Assembly: GCA_031409695.1 (NCBI GenBank)
Contig: JANNXS010000335.1
Span: 1 to 50,775 of the forward strand
DNA length: 50,775 bases
Origin: JABFRJ01 sp031409695
Lineage (GTDB): Bacteria > Pseudomonadota > Alphaproteobacteria > Rhizobiales > Hyphomicrobiaceae
Direction of reading: 5' to 3'
Part shown: in pieces, positions 15,817 through 23,761 of the stretch
Layout: each line of letters starts with the position of its first letter
Numbering within the stretch: the first letter of the stretch is position 1
Notes under the pieces: model-generated
The model's database searches: none
Told to the model about the DNA's origin: nothing
What the model saw: only the letters and a program-made list of their open reading frames with translations
Position numbers and translations under genes: made by a program

Positions 15817-17274
15817 TCAGAATGACAGTGCGAAATGATCAATCGGCGAGAGCGACCGCGGTAAAGCCACTTTCGCAGGCGTTGCGAACCACTCAACACC
15901 CACCGGTGGCGTCAGGCCGGCGTCCGCCCAGTTGAGGCCGACGAACACAACGGCTGGCCCGACGATGTGCTTCGCCTTGATGGCGCTTGGCAGATCGAGC
16001 AACGAGGATGCGACCGTCCGCCGGTTTGCCCGCCCGCCATTTTCAACGATGACGACTGATGTCGATGGATCAGCGCCAGCGGAAACAAGCCGCGCGGTGA
16101 TGCGGTCAGCGGTACGGACTCCCATGTAAATTGCGAATGCCTGCCCTGGCCGTGCCAGTGCATCCCAATCGAGGTCGGGCTCGCCATCGCTTGCGGTCCC
16201 AGTGACGAGGGAGACCTGCCGCACACGCTGACGCACTGTCAGCGGCAGGCGCGCCTCGGCGGCACACGCCTGCGCCGCGGTTATGCCCGGTATGACCTCG
16301 ACCGCGATGCCTGCGCTCTGGACCGCTGCGATCTCCTCGGCGGCGCGACCAAACACGAGAGCATCCCCGCCCTTGAGGCGGACGACAATTTTGCCGCCAC
16401 CAGCAAGGTCGACCAACATCGCGTTGATGTCGTCCTGTGGCATAGCGCGTCCGGCGGCGCGCTTGCCAACATTGACGACGAGCGCTTCGCGCCGCGCGTG
16501 ATCGAGCACGCTTGCATCGACGAGAGCATCGTGAAGAATTACATCTGCCGACTTCAAGGCGCGGACAGCTTTGAGTGTCAGCAAGTCAGAATCACCCGGC
16601 CCGGCACCGACGAGGATGACGCGGCCGCCGGTGCTCGTGGTCTCGACCCCGGCAAGAATGCCGTCGACTAACCGGCGGCCCTCGGCCTCGTCGCCTTTGA
16701 GGATTGCACGGGCAGGGGCGCCGGAGACGACTTTAGTCCAGAACGCGCGCCGTGGTGCGCCGCGGGGCACGCGGTGTTCGACAGCTGAGCGGTACTCACC
16801 TGCAATGGCCGCCACACGGCCAAGCCGGGGATCGAGGACCCGCTCCAGTCTTGCGCGAAGCAGTGTCGCGAGAACAGGTGCTGTGCCGTTCGTCGAGATG
16901 GCGACGGTCACATCACCCCGATCGACGAAGGCGCCCAGCGTAAACGTGCACAGTTCGGGACGGTCCGGCACGTTGACTGGCACGCCAAGTGCCCGCGCGA
17001 TTTGATAGATGCGAACATCCTCGGCATCATCTCTCGTGGCTGCAATAACCAGAGGCCTTCCACGAACATCGGCCTCCGCAGGATGTGCTGCAATGACGTT
17101 GATCGCCCCCGCAGCGATCCGGCCGGCAAGTGCTGGCGGCGAGATATGCGCGGCGAGCGTTACACGTGGCGCCTTGAGCAGCAACGTGCGCACCTTTGCA
17201 ATGGCCAAGTCGCTATCCCCGACGACTAATGGCGGTACGTCGTGAACAGTCAGGAAAATCGGAAAGCTCGCCAT
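15817..17274 (-). CDS. cysG: Siroheme synthase CysG (dehydrogenase/ferrochelatase plus uroporphyrinogen-III methyltransferase)
   Basis: Makes siroheme for CysI: the C-terminal half methylates uroporphyrinogen III twice with SAM, and the N-terminal half oxidises precorrin-2 and inserts iron. C-terminal SUMT motifs are clear: LVGAGPGDSDLLTLKAVRAL, VRLKGGDALVFGRAAEE, VIPGITAA and AIYMGVRT. The N-terminal half keeps the family's NVPDRPELCTF (catalytic Asp equivalent) and AISTNGTAPVLA blocks. The usual Gly-rich nucleotide-binding loop (GGGxVAxRK) is replaced by VVGDSDLAIAKVRTLL. Start: the ATG at 17274 is 2 nt after the ferredoxin stop, implying translational coupling; an in-frame start at 17292 would overlap. 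At 485 residues it is slightly longer than the enterobacterial enzyme. Confidence 0.93.
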   Translation of the reverse strand: MASFPIFLTVHDVPPLVVGDSDLAIAKVRTLLLKAPRVTLAAHISPPALAGRIAAGAINVIAAHPAEADVRGRPLVIAATRDDAEDVRIYQIARALGVPVNVPDRPELCTFTLGAFVDRGDVTVAISTNGTAPVLATLLRARLERVLDPRLGRVAAIAGEYRSAVEHRVPRGAPRRAFWTKVVSGAPARAILKGDEAEGRRLVDGILAGVETTSTGGRVILVGAGPGDSDLLTLKAVRALKSADVILHDALVDASVLDHARREALVVNVGKRAAGRAMPQDDINAMLVDLAGGGKIVVRLKGGDALVFGRAAEEIAAVQSAGIAVEVIPGITAAQACAAEARLPLTVRQRVRQVSLVTGTASDGEPDLDWDALARPGQAFAIYMGVRTADRITARLVSAGADPSTSVVIVENGGRANRRTVASSLLDLPSAIKAKHIVGPAVVFVGLNWADAGLTPPVGVEWFATPAKVALPRSLSPIDHFALSF

Positions 17275-17276
17275 GG

Positions 17277-17669
17277 TCAGCCAGCCACCCAATGTGTCTG
17301 CGGGACAAGGCTTGACGGATCGATTTCAAAATCGAGGCCATCCAGATCGGGTGTGAGCGCCAATTGGCAGAAGAGACGGGAGGTCCGCCCTGCGCCGTGC
17401 AATTTACGCAACGTGGTCACCTCTTCGGCGTCCGGCAAAACGAGCCGACCGGCCCATTCGCCAGAAACCCGCACGTGACAACTGGCGCAGAAGCAACGCC
17501 CGTCACACTCGGCTTTGAGCGGCAAGCCATAGGCACGGATGGCATCTATGACCCTGCTGCCGACTGATGCAGACACTGTGAACCGCCCGCCGTCGACAAG
17601 CCGGACGACGAATTTGATCGGCGACGTCTGGATGGTTGTCTTGTTGTCGTTTGGTACTGCGCGCTGCAT
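17277..17669 (-). CDS. [2Fe-2S] ferredoxin, 130 aa
   Basis: Adrenodoxin/plant-type fold with iron ligands C-x5-C-x2-C (ECDGRCFCASCHVRVSG, residues ~53-69) and the fourth Cys in SRLFCQLAL (~97). FVVRLVDGGRFTVSASVG forms the N-terminal beta strands. I chose the ATG at 17669 (MQRAVPND) because GAGG stands six nt upstream; starting at 17753 would add 28 hydrophobic residues encoded by AT-rich promoter-like DNA. It is the first gene of the sulfite reduction operon. It may feed electrons to CysI in parallel with CysJ or to the siroheme-pathway oxidase step, or serve an unrelated partner; the sequence does not decide. Confidence 0.88.
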   Translation of the reverse strand: MQRAVPNDNKTTIQTSPIKFVVRLVDGGRFTVSASVGSRVIDAIRAYGLPLKAECDGRCFCASCHVRVSGEWAGRLVLPDAEEVTTLRKLHGAGRTSRLFCQLALTPDLDGLDFEIDPSSLVPQTHWVAG

Positions 17670-18290
17670 TTCGACCTCGCTCGATGGAGTATCGTAGCAC
17701 AATTTTCCAAAAATAGCCCCGTTAATGCCAATTAAATAGATTTTAATTCCCATTTATCTGTTTTATAGGAATTTCATCCTTAGGCGGCTGCAAAATTGAA
17801 ATCATAAGGCGAAAATGGGCCCCTCCCGCGCAATCACGGTGCTACCGCTTCGAACATCGATGGCGCTTCGGCCCATTCGGCAAAGGTGCAAGCGATGCAG
17901 CGAAGCACCTGGGGCGCACGTGCTTCGCGCTAACAGCTTGTCCCGGGATATGGGGTGAACCCTGACGCGACGGTCGAAAGCGGACACTTCGGCGCTCTGA
18001 AGGCTTGACCGTCGTGACTTCGGCTCCGGGGCAATTGCGTCGGAGAGATCGCCATGTCGCTCCACTCGCTCTCGTCTCGCAAGTGGCTGATCCATGCCCG
18101 GATCGCGGCCACGCTCTGAGACGGACCGGAGACTGGTTTTGACAGTTGCTCTCTCGCCCCTGACGTCCACCACATGCACTGCAGCATTATGCCCGTGCCC
18201 GCGACTGCCTCAGATGAGACGCGCCCGAGCGCCGCTTGCGACACGCGCACGTTGCCCATAAACCTTGCTGGCAGTGGCGAGAGATGGACC
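17670..18290. other. 621-bp intergenic region between divergent ferredoxin-cys operon and acyl-CoA ligase
   Basis: No gene could be supported: the open frames on both strands have no family features, predicted helices or good ribosome-binding sites. The left 100 bp is strongly AT-rich (17680-17790) and is the likely promoter region of the cys operon. A perfect 9-bp inverted repeat (17900-17908 with 17920-17928, 11-nt loop) is present in the middle. It could be a regulator site, a terminator of an unseen transcript or chance. The stretch 17800-18290 has GC content like coding DNA, so a decayed gene is possible. Confidence 0.5.
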
Positions 18291-19916
18291 ATGACAGCGA
18301 CGGTGTATGATGCATTCCAGGCGACAACAGCGCGGCATCCAGACAACGCGTTTCTGTGCGTCGTCGCGCGCCCCGAGCGGGCCTACGCACCCGAGGGACG
18401 CGAGCTCAGCTATGCCGAGGTCCAGCGCGAGGTGGAGCGGTTAAAAGCGCTCTACGCCGCCGCTGGTTATGGGCACGGCCATCGCGTGGCGCTGCTGCTC
18501 GAAATGCGGCCCGACTTTTTCTTTCATTATCTCGCGCTGAATGCGCTGGGTGTTGGCATCGTGCCGATCAATCCGGATTATCGCCACGACGAGATGCTCT
18601 ATCAGATGGCCCACTCGGAGGCGGAACTGGCGGTTGTTGTCAGTGCGCGCGTTGGCGATCTCGTCAAGGTTGGCGCAGATCGGCTGCGGGAAACGGGGCA
18701 GGCGTTGCCCGTCGTCGATGCTTTTGCGTTGCCAGCTGCCTTGCCAAAACCGTCGCGCCCGGCCCCACAGGCGGGCGCGCCATCTCTTGAGACGGAAGCA
18801 GGTTTGCTCTATACGTCCGGCACCACAGGACGGCCAAAGGGCTGTGTCCTGACCAACCTGTATTATCTGAACGCCGGCGGCGATTATGCGCGCGGGCAGG
18901 GCCAGGCGCAGGTGCGCTATGGCGCGGAACGCTTCTACAATCCATTGCCATTGTTCCATATGAACCATCAGGCCGTGACGGGGACGTGCGCGATCCTGAC
19001 CGCCAACTGCCTCGTCTTGCCTGAGCGGTTTTCGCCGCAGCGCTGGTGGCAGGAGGTCGTGCAATCGCGTGCGACCATCATTCATTATCTCGGCATTGTC
19101 GCGCCGACCCTGCTCAATCAACCGGTTGTGCCCGAGGAGCAGACACACTGCGTGCGTTTTGGCATCGGGGCTGGCATCGAACCGGCGCTGCAAAAGGCGT
19201 TCGAGGATCGGTTCGGTTTTCCCATGATCGAGGTCTGGGGCATGACGGAGACCGGGCGCTGTTTCTGGAACGCGGGCGTGGAGCGGTGCCTTGACACGCG
19301 CGCCTTCGGCCAACCGACGGCGACGCTGCAAGCCCGTGTCGTTGACGCGCAAGATCGTGATGTGAGCGTTGGCGTTGAGGGCGAATTGCTCGTGCGTCAT
19401 ACGGACGATCAGCCGCGGCGGGGGTTTTTCTCAGGCTATCTGAAAAACGAAGCGGCAACCGAGGAGGCGTGGCGCGGCGGCTGGTTCCATACAGGTGACG
19501 TCGTCACGCGCGACGCGTCGGGCATGCTGTACTTCGTCGATCGCAAGAAAAACATCATCCGCCGCTCCGGCGAAAACATTGCCGCAGCCGAGATTGAAGC
19601 CGTGCTCCAATCGCACGCAGACGTGGCGCAAGTTGCGGTTATCGCGGTCAAGGACGACGTGCGCGAGGAGGAGGTGTTTGCGTGCATTGTGCCCATGCCG
19701 GGCGCGTCGCGAGATGCAGCGCTGGCCGATGCGATATTTGCCTTCGCCAATGCCCGTCTGGCCTACTACAAGCCGCCGGGTTGGATTTTGTTCCTTGATG
19801 CGCTGCCGACCACGGGCACGCAAAAAGTCCAGAAGACGCAGATTTTCCCGGTCGGAGATGATCCACGACAGCTAGCGGGCGTGTTCGACTTGCGGGCGCG
19901 TAAGAAGCGCGTGTGA
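18291..19916 (+). CDS. ATP-dependent acyl-CoA ligase (ANL superfamily, CaiC-like), 541 aa
   Basis: An adenylate-forming enzyme that activates a carboxylic acid as acyl-AMP and transfers it to CoA. Core motifs in order: P-loop-like LLYTSGTTGRPKGCVLTN (~179-196), VWGMTETGRCF (~312-322), WFHTGDVVTRDASGMLYFVDRKKNIIRRSGENI (read in parts, ~399-430) and the C-terminal catalytic Lys region TTGTQKVQKTQI. The arrangement resembles crotonobetaine/carnitine-CoA ligases and medium-chain acyl-CoA synthetases; substrate is not determined. The start at 18291 (MTATVYDAF) matches the usual N-terminus; the in-frame ATG at 18174 would add 39 unrelated residues. No partner CoA-transferase, dehydrogenase or hydratase is adjacent, so the pathway is unclear. 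Confidence 0.92.
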   Translation: MTATVYDAFQATTARHPDNAFLCVVARPERAYAPEGRELSYAEVQREVERLKALYAAAGYGHGHRVALLLEMRPDFFFHYLALNALGVGIVPINPDYRHDEMLYQMAHSEAELAVVVSARVGDLVKVGADRLRETGQALPVVDAFALPAALPKPSRPAPQAGAPSLETEAGLLYTSGTTGRPKGCVLTNLYYLNAGGDYARGQGQAQVRYGAERFYNPLPLFHMNHQAVTGTCAILTANCLVLPERFSPQRWWQEVVQSRATIIHYLGIVAPTLLNQPVVPEEQTHCVRFGIGAGIEPALQKAFEDRFGFPMIEVWGMTETGRCFWNAGVERCLDTRAFGQPTATLQARVVDAQDRDVSVGVEGELLVRHTDDQPRRGFFSGYLKNEAATEEAWRGGWFHTGDVVTRDASGMLYFVDRKKNIIRRSGENIAAAEIEAVLQSHADVAQVAVIAVKDDVREEEVFACIVPMPGASRDAALADAIFAFANARLAYYKPPGWILFLDALPTTGTQKVQKTQIFPVGDDPRQLAGVFDLRARKKRV

Positions 19917-20022
19917 GCACGGGTTGTGTCTTGGGCGCCTAGGCTCATCTGCCCAAAAGTCTGTCCTTAATTCTATCTTAAGAGGCGTCCGCTATGCGAC
20001 GAAGGTTTACGGGAGCCCGACC

Positions 20023-20283
20023 ATGGCTGTGCGCCTTTGCTTTTTATTGTGTGGCCTCATGTCGGCGTCAGCGCACGCGGGCGGCGTGGATCAGATTGTC
20101 GGCGGCACCTCGTGGCTTGCCTGGGGGCTCGGCCTTCTGTGCGGCGTCGCGCTGATGGCACTGACAACGTTGGACTGGCGCCGCTTGCCCGGGCACGCCT
20201 TGGCGTGGGTTAAAGCCCAGCGCCGGAATGCCGGTTGGGCGGCACTCAGCTTGGCATCGCTCGCGGTGCTCGCGCTGTACTGA
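20023..20283 (+). CDS. Small membrane protein with signal peptide, 86 aa, unknown function
   Basis: Starts MAVRLCFLLCGLMSASAHAGG, a good signal peptide with an AHA cleavage site near residue 19. This is followed by TM segments at ~31-47 (LAWGLGLLCGVALMALT) and ~69-85 (GWAALSLASLAVLALY), with the C-terminus ending in the last helix. GGGAG seven nt before the ATG supports this start; the frame is open back to 19924, but that part lacks a start signal. I do not recognise the family. It lies between an acyl-CoA ligase and the lipoate/biotin ligase trio on the same strand and may be co-transcribed with the latter (54 bp gap). Confidence 0.6.
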   Translation: MAVRLCFLLCGLMSASAHAGGVDQIVGGTSWLAWGLGLLCGVALMALTTLDWRRLPGHALAWVKAQRRNAGWAALSLASLAVLALY

Positions 20284-20337
20284 GGGCTAACCCTGATCCG
20301 CTTGCCCGCAGCCTAACATCGTGGCAGCACACTGCCG

Positions 20338-21060
20338 ATGCACCTGCCCGATCCGAAATTGCCGCCGCTGTTCACCGGCCATGCCGTGAGTGCTCCGTTG
20401 CGTCCGCTAGCTGAGGCCTGTCTTGGCGCAGGTGCTGGCACCTTCGGTGCTGGCGATCTCGTGTGGGCGCGAGCGACCGACCAGATGGCTTTGGCCCTGG
20501 TGCTTGAACCAGAGGTGCCACTCGCTGAGGCCTGCCAGATGTTGGCGCTCGCCCACACCGCCACGTCTGAGGCGCTCGGTCACCTGGGACCGCCGCAAAT
20601 GGCCATCCAATCGCGCTGGCCGGGCGTGATCTTGGTGAACGGTGCCGCGTGCGGTTTGATCACGCTGGCGGCGCCAACGCGAGACGGGTCGAGGGTGCCC
20701 GACTGGCTCGTGGTTGGTATCGAACTCGCCATATCGCCCAAGCAGCGCGGCGAACCGGGCGAGCGTCCAAATGAAACTTCACTGCGGGGGGAGCGTGCCT
20801 TCGTGACGCGTACGGAACTCATCGAAGCGCTGGCCACACGCCTGCTGGCTTGGCTGCATGCGTGGCAGACCGATGGCTTTCGGCCGATCCACGATCACTG
20901 GCTGTTTCGCGCCGAGGGCCATTTGGCCGATGTCGATATCGACGGTGCGCGCGGTCGTGTGCTCGGGCTCGACGACACAGGTAGTATGCTGCTGAAGCCC
21001 GCCGATGGCAGCGCTGCACGTGTGTTTTCGGTTCTGCCACACGTGCAGGTGCCGAGATGA
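20338..21060 (+). CDS. Biotin/lipoate protein ligase-like protein with DUF4444 C-terminus, 240 aa
   Basis: Residues ~1-165 resemble the BPL/LplA/LipB-like fold of the alphaproteobacterial subgroup: MHLPDPKLPPLFTGHAV start, GDLVWARATDQMALALVLEPEVPLAEACQM (read in parts), and QSRWPGVILVNGAACG, which replaces the GRGR...GGGxV ligand loops of classical ligases. Residues ~170-240 match what I know as DUF4444 (LLAWLHAWQTDGFRPIHDHWL...DIDGARGRVLGLDD). The Lys that contacts biotinyl/lipoyl-AMP in classical ligases is not evident, so enzymatic activity is uncertain. Its stop overlaps the next start (ATGA at 21057-21060), so it is translationally coupled to DUF6505 and DUF6352 genes. Function of the trio is undefined. 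Confidence 0.78.
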   Translation: MHLPDPKLPPLFTGHAVSAPLRPLAEACLGAGAGTFGAGDLVWARATDQMALALVLEPEVPLAEACQMLALAHTATSEALGHLGPPQMAIQSRWPGVILVNGAACGLITLAAPTRDGSRVPDWLVVGIELAISPKQRGEPGERPNETSLRGERAFVTRTELIEALATRLLAWLHAWQTDGFRPIHDHWLFRAEGHLADVDIDGARGRVLGLDDTGSMLLKPADGSAARVFSVLPHVQVPR

Positions 21061-21566
21061 TCAAGCTTCTGCGCACTGTCCGTTTCGACGGCACCGATCC
21101 CCGTGTGTTTGAAAGCGCGGCTGAACCCGGCGAGTGGGCGTGCTCGGGTGCATTTGGATTTGCCCACCTTGAAGCGCCACCAACGGGTAAAGTGAAACAG
21201 GCGTTTGCCAACGGCTTTCTCGGCCTGACCTCTTTCGGCCGCTCGACATTTGCAACCGTTGGCGAGGCAACGGCTGATGAGCATGCCGCCGCCGTGCAGG
21301 CTTTGGCCGCGCACATGTTCGCGTTCTATGGCGCCCCGACACCGGATGATGCCGTTGCGGCTGCGCGGGACGAAATCGCGTTCGTCGCCGACCTCGGTCG
21401 CGATGTCCCAATCAACACTGTGTTTGCGGTCCGTCGGCTGTTCGACGCGGCTGGCGCGATCAAGGAAGAGTTCCGCAAGATCACCCCACCGTCGGGCGAG
21501 CCTACCCATACCCGCGTCTGGACGATTGAGCCGGATGCCGAAGACGAGGTGCCCCATGGCGCGTGA
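21057..21566 (+). CDS. DUF6505 family protein, 169 aa
   Basis: The N-terminus KLLRTVRFDGTDPRVFE, then GEWACSGAFGFAHLE and the block NGFLGLTSFGRSTFATV match my recollection of DUF6505, a soluble alphaproteobacterial family found beside DUF6352 and lipoate/biotin ligase-like genes. No catalytic motif is recognisable. The central DEIAFVADLGRDVPINTVFAVRR region looks helical and conserved. It overlaps the preceding gene by 4 bp (ATGA) and the next by 11 bp, so the three proteins are probably made in equal amounts and may form a complex; this is inference from gene order. Family name is from memory, not a search. Confidence 0.75.
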   Translation: MIKLLRTVRFDGTDPRVFESAAEPGEWACSGAFGFAHLEAPPTGKVKQAFANGFLGLTSFGRSTFATVGEATADEHAAAVQALAAHMFAFYGAPTPDDAVAAARDEIAFVADLGRDVPINTVFAVRRLFDAAGAIKEEFRKITPPSGEPTHTRVWTIEPDAEDEVPHGA

Positions 21567-22572
21567 GTTTTGGAAATCCGCCGGTTTGCACCTTGTGACG
21601 CGGGACGCTGACGGCTGGCTGCAGGTGACGCCGGACTACGTGCGTGCGTACCTGACGCGCCCCGAAGTGCACCCGGTCGAGGAAAGCAACGACCATGAAA
21701 TCTGCCTCCACGAGGCTTTGCTTGCCGATCCAGAGCGGCCGGTATCAGCGGAGGAAATTGCGGCCATTGCTGACCCCGATGCAATTGACACCTACAGGGT
21801 TATCCTTGCGTTTCGTGATGCGTTGGCGAAGCACAAAACCATCGAAGGCACATATCTCGCCATGGTCAGCGGACAAGTGCCGATGACGCTGCCGCCGGTG
21901 TTTCTTGATCAAATAGTGCACCTGATCGCAACCAACATCATGAAGGATTGCCGCTATCCCATGCAGTTGCGCGCGGCCGAGTTGTTGTTCCGCGACCAGA
22001 CCGTATCGACGGAGGGTGGTCGGCTGATGCTGGCTGACGAGGAGATCGTTGAGATGCAGGCAGCCAGCGGGCAGACGGGCCTTGCCCAGCTGATTGCCGA
22101 GGCCGGAACACCCCAGCGCCAGATTGCGCTCGACGTGCTCAATGAGGACAACGAGCAGCTCTATTGGGCCCGCTCGGATCGCTTCGACACGGTTGTCGAT
22201 TTTCGTTTTGAGCAGCCGGCTCTCGATGCCTTTGCGCGCGTGTTGGAGCGGTGGCTGGCGCACATGAAGCGCGTTGAGGTGATGATTGAGCCGCGCCCGA
22301 AAATAGAAGACACCGATTGGCGCTGGCATATCGGGCTTGACGCCGAGGGTACGAAGATTTTGAACGCACTCTATGAGCAAAAACCGGTCAGTATCGATGA
22401 AATGGCGCAGATCGTGGGGCTGTTCCGGATGCGTTTCAAGGACGAGCGCGGCTTGATCGAACGGGTCAAGGGCAAGCCCATTTATCTCGGTTTGGCTATG
22501 TCGAAGGCAAAGCGTGTGAAAGTCAAACCTCAAAACCTGCTTGTGAACTTACCCCTGCTGCAGAGCGCATGA
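21556..22572 (+). CDS. DUF6352 family protein, 338 aa
   Basis: Begins MAREFWKSAGLHLVTRD, then GWLQVTPDYVRAYLTRPEVHP, a start typical of DUF6352. The rest is a long soluble helical protein with HEALLADPERPVSAEEIAAIADPDAIDTYRVIL (read in parts), IMKDCRYPMQLRAAELLFRDQTVS and a C-terminal DWRWHIGLDAEGTKILNALYE region. No enzyme motif is apparent. The start at 21556 overlaps the DUF6505 stop by 11 bp and has GACGAGG seven nt upstream; a longer in-frame extension back to 21250 is just the shadow of DUF6505. In other genomes I associate these genes with electron-transfer or formate-dehydrogenase-like clusters, but nothing here confirms this. Confidence 0.75.
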   Translation: MAREFWKSAGLHLVTRDADGWLQVTPDYVRAYLTRPEVHPVEESNDHEICLHEALLADPERPVSAEEIAAIADPDAIDTYRVILAFRDALAKHKTIEGTYLAMVSGQVPMTLPPVFLDQIVHLIATNIMKDCRYPMQLRAAELLFRDQTVSTEGGRLMLADEEIVEMQAASGQTGLAQLIAEAGTPQRQIALDVLNEDNEQLYWARSDRFDTVVDFRFEQPALDAFARVLERWLAHMKRVEVMIEPRPKIEDTDWRWHIGLDAEGTKILNALYEQKPVSIDEMAQIVGLFRMRFKDERGLIERVKGKPIYLGLAMSKAKRVKVKPQNLLVNLPLLQSA

Positions 22573-22690
22573 GCCGGGGATACCGCTTGGGCCGTCTGCC
22601 CCATCCGCACGCGGGTGCCCCCTTGCGGCGCGTGAGCCGAGAGCACATGTGCTCGGTACCAATGTGTATGATCCAGGCACGAGGCCCGCC

Positions 22691-22960
22691 ATGCCACAGA
22701 CCAACAATCGCTTCGCCGACGAACTGGCAAAACTGCTCACCGACGCAGCGGGCCTCGCCCAGGGCGCGCGACGAGAAGTTGAGACTTTCGCCCGAGGCCA
22801 AGCGGATCGCTTCGCTGCCAATATGGACCTCGTCACGCGCGAAGAGTTCGAGGCAGTCAAAGCGATGGCCGTGAAGGCGCGCGAAGAGAACGAGCGGCTT
22901 GAGGCGCGGATCGCGTCTCTCGAGGCGGCCATGCCATCGAAGCTGTTGCCATCGGTGTGA
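22691..22960 (+). CDS. ubiK: UbiK-like accessory factor (BMFP domain), 89 aa
   Basis: Short coiled-coil protein of the BMFP/DUF526 family. It has the FADELAKLLTDAAG start and the diagnostic VTREEFEAVKAMAVKAREEN-ERLEARIASLEA C-terminal helix that trimerises through its coiled coil. In E. coli, UbiK (YqiC) supports aerobic ubiquinone biosynthesis together with UbiJ and binds lipids. The ATG at 22691 has a CACGAGG ribosome-binding site; the frame opens earlier at 22649, but with no start signal. Length is typical. It is on the same strand as, and 118 bp after, DUF6352; a separate promoter in the gap is possible. Confidence 0.88.
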   Translation: MPQTNNRFADELAKLLTDAAGLAQGARREVETFARGQADRFAANMDLVTREEFEAVKAMAVKAREENERLEARIASLEAAMPSKLLPSV

Positions 22961-23212
22961 GACTGCGGCTCAACAAGGGTGCTGTGGCTCCGCCCCGGGG
23001 TTGCCGCGAGGGGGCTACTAATAACGTTCTCTTCTCCACAGCTTCGACGCTTTAGCCTGTGCAGAACAGCCGAGTTTGCGGCCTTTCGCGGGTGCTGACC
23101 CACTTGCCCGTGGAGAACCTCGTCGCTCGCTTGCAGGGGCGGCGCGACGCAGTTTACCCCTTCGCTCACCTGCCGATACGTGCAGGACAGTCGCTGCGAC
23201 CCGAGGGCAGGA

Positions 23213-23710
23213 ATGGCATTCGTCACGGACTTTGCACGCGCGGATGCGCACCCGGTCGATCTCGTCGAGACCATCGCGGCATCACATGCGTGGGCCACGG
23301 AACGGACGGCCCCCGATGAGTTGACGCTCGTCGTCACAGGGTCGTGGACGGACTACCACGTCTCGCTCAACTGGCGCGATGACCTTGAATCGTTGCACCT
23401 CGCTTGTGCCTTTGACTTCAAGATCCCCGAGAACCGCCTGACCGAGTGCTACCGTTTGGTGGCGCAGATCAACGAGCAGCTCTGGCTTGGTCATTTCGAT
23501 ATCTGGGCTGGCGACGGCCTTATTATGTACCGACACGCGTTGATGCTGAATGGGACCAACGCCAATCAGGCTCAGTGCGAAGCGATGCTTCGGGTCGCGC
23601 TTGAGGCGGTGGAGCGCTACTATCAAACATTCCAGTTCGTCGTCTGGGCTGGCCGTGACGCAAAGAGCGCCATGGAAGCAAGCATGTTCCAAACCAGTGG
23701 GGAGGCGTAG
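23213..23710 (+). CDS. YbjN domain protein, 165 aa
   Basis: Matches the alphaproteobacterial YbjN family, a type III secretion chaperone-like fold: TGSWTDYHVSLNWRDDLESL, LHLACAFDFKIPE, YRLVAQINEQLWLGHFDIWA and a C-terminal VERYYQTFQFVVWAGRDAKSAMEA. ATG at 23213 is preceded by GAGGGCAGGA. YbjN proteins are cytoplasmic and linked in E. coli to motility and stress phenotypes, but their biochemistry is unknown. In related genomes a YbjN gene commonly precedes a pyrroline-5-carboxylate reductase gene (proC); here no such gene follows and the next gene is convergent. Confidence 0.88.
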   Translation: MAFVTDFARADAHPVDLVETIAASHAWATERTAPDELTLVVTGSWTDYHVSLNWRDDLESLHLACAFDFKIPENRLTECYRLVAQINEQLWLGHFDIWAGDGLIMYRHALMLNGTNANQAQCEAMLRVALEAVERYYQTFQFVVWAGRDAKSAMEASMFQTSGEA

Positions 23711-23761
23711 GGGAAAGCCCGCGCACCCATGTCTTGCTCTCGCGCCTCAGGGGTTCCCGTC

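Noticed and set aside
17930..18346. Possible 138-residue gene in the cys/ligase gap
   Set aside because: Partly overlaps the ligase start, no family features, no ribosome-binding site.
18441..19400. 319-residue open frame on the minus strand opposite the acyl-CoA ligase
   Set aside because: Antisense image of a gene with all ANL motifs.
21250..21555. N-terminal extension of DUF6352
   Set aside because: Lies in a different frame over the DUF6505 gene and is basic and Ser/Arg-rich, a typical shadow.
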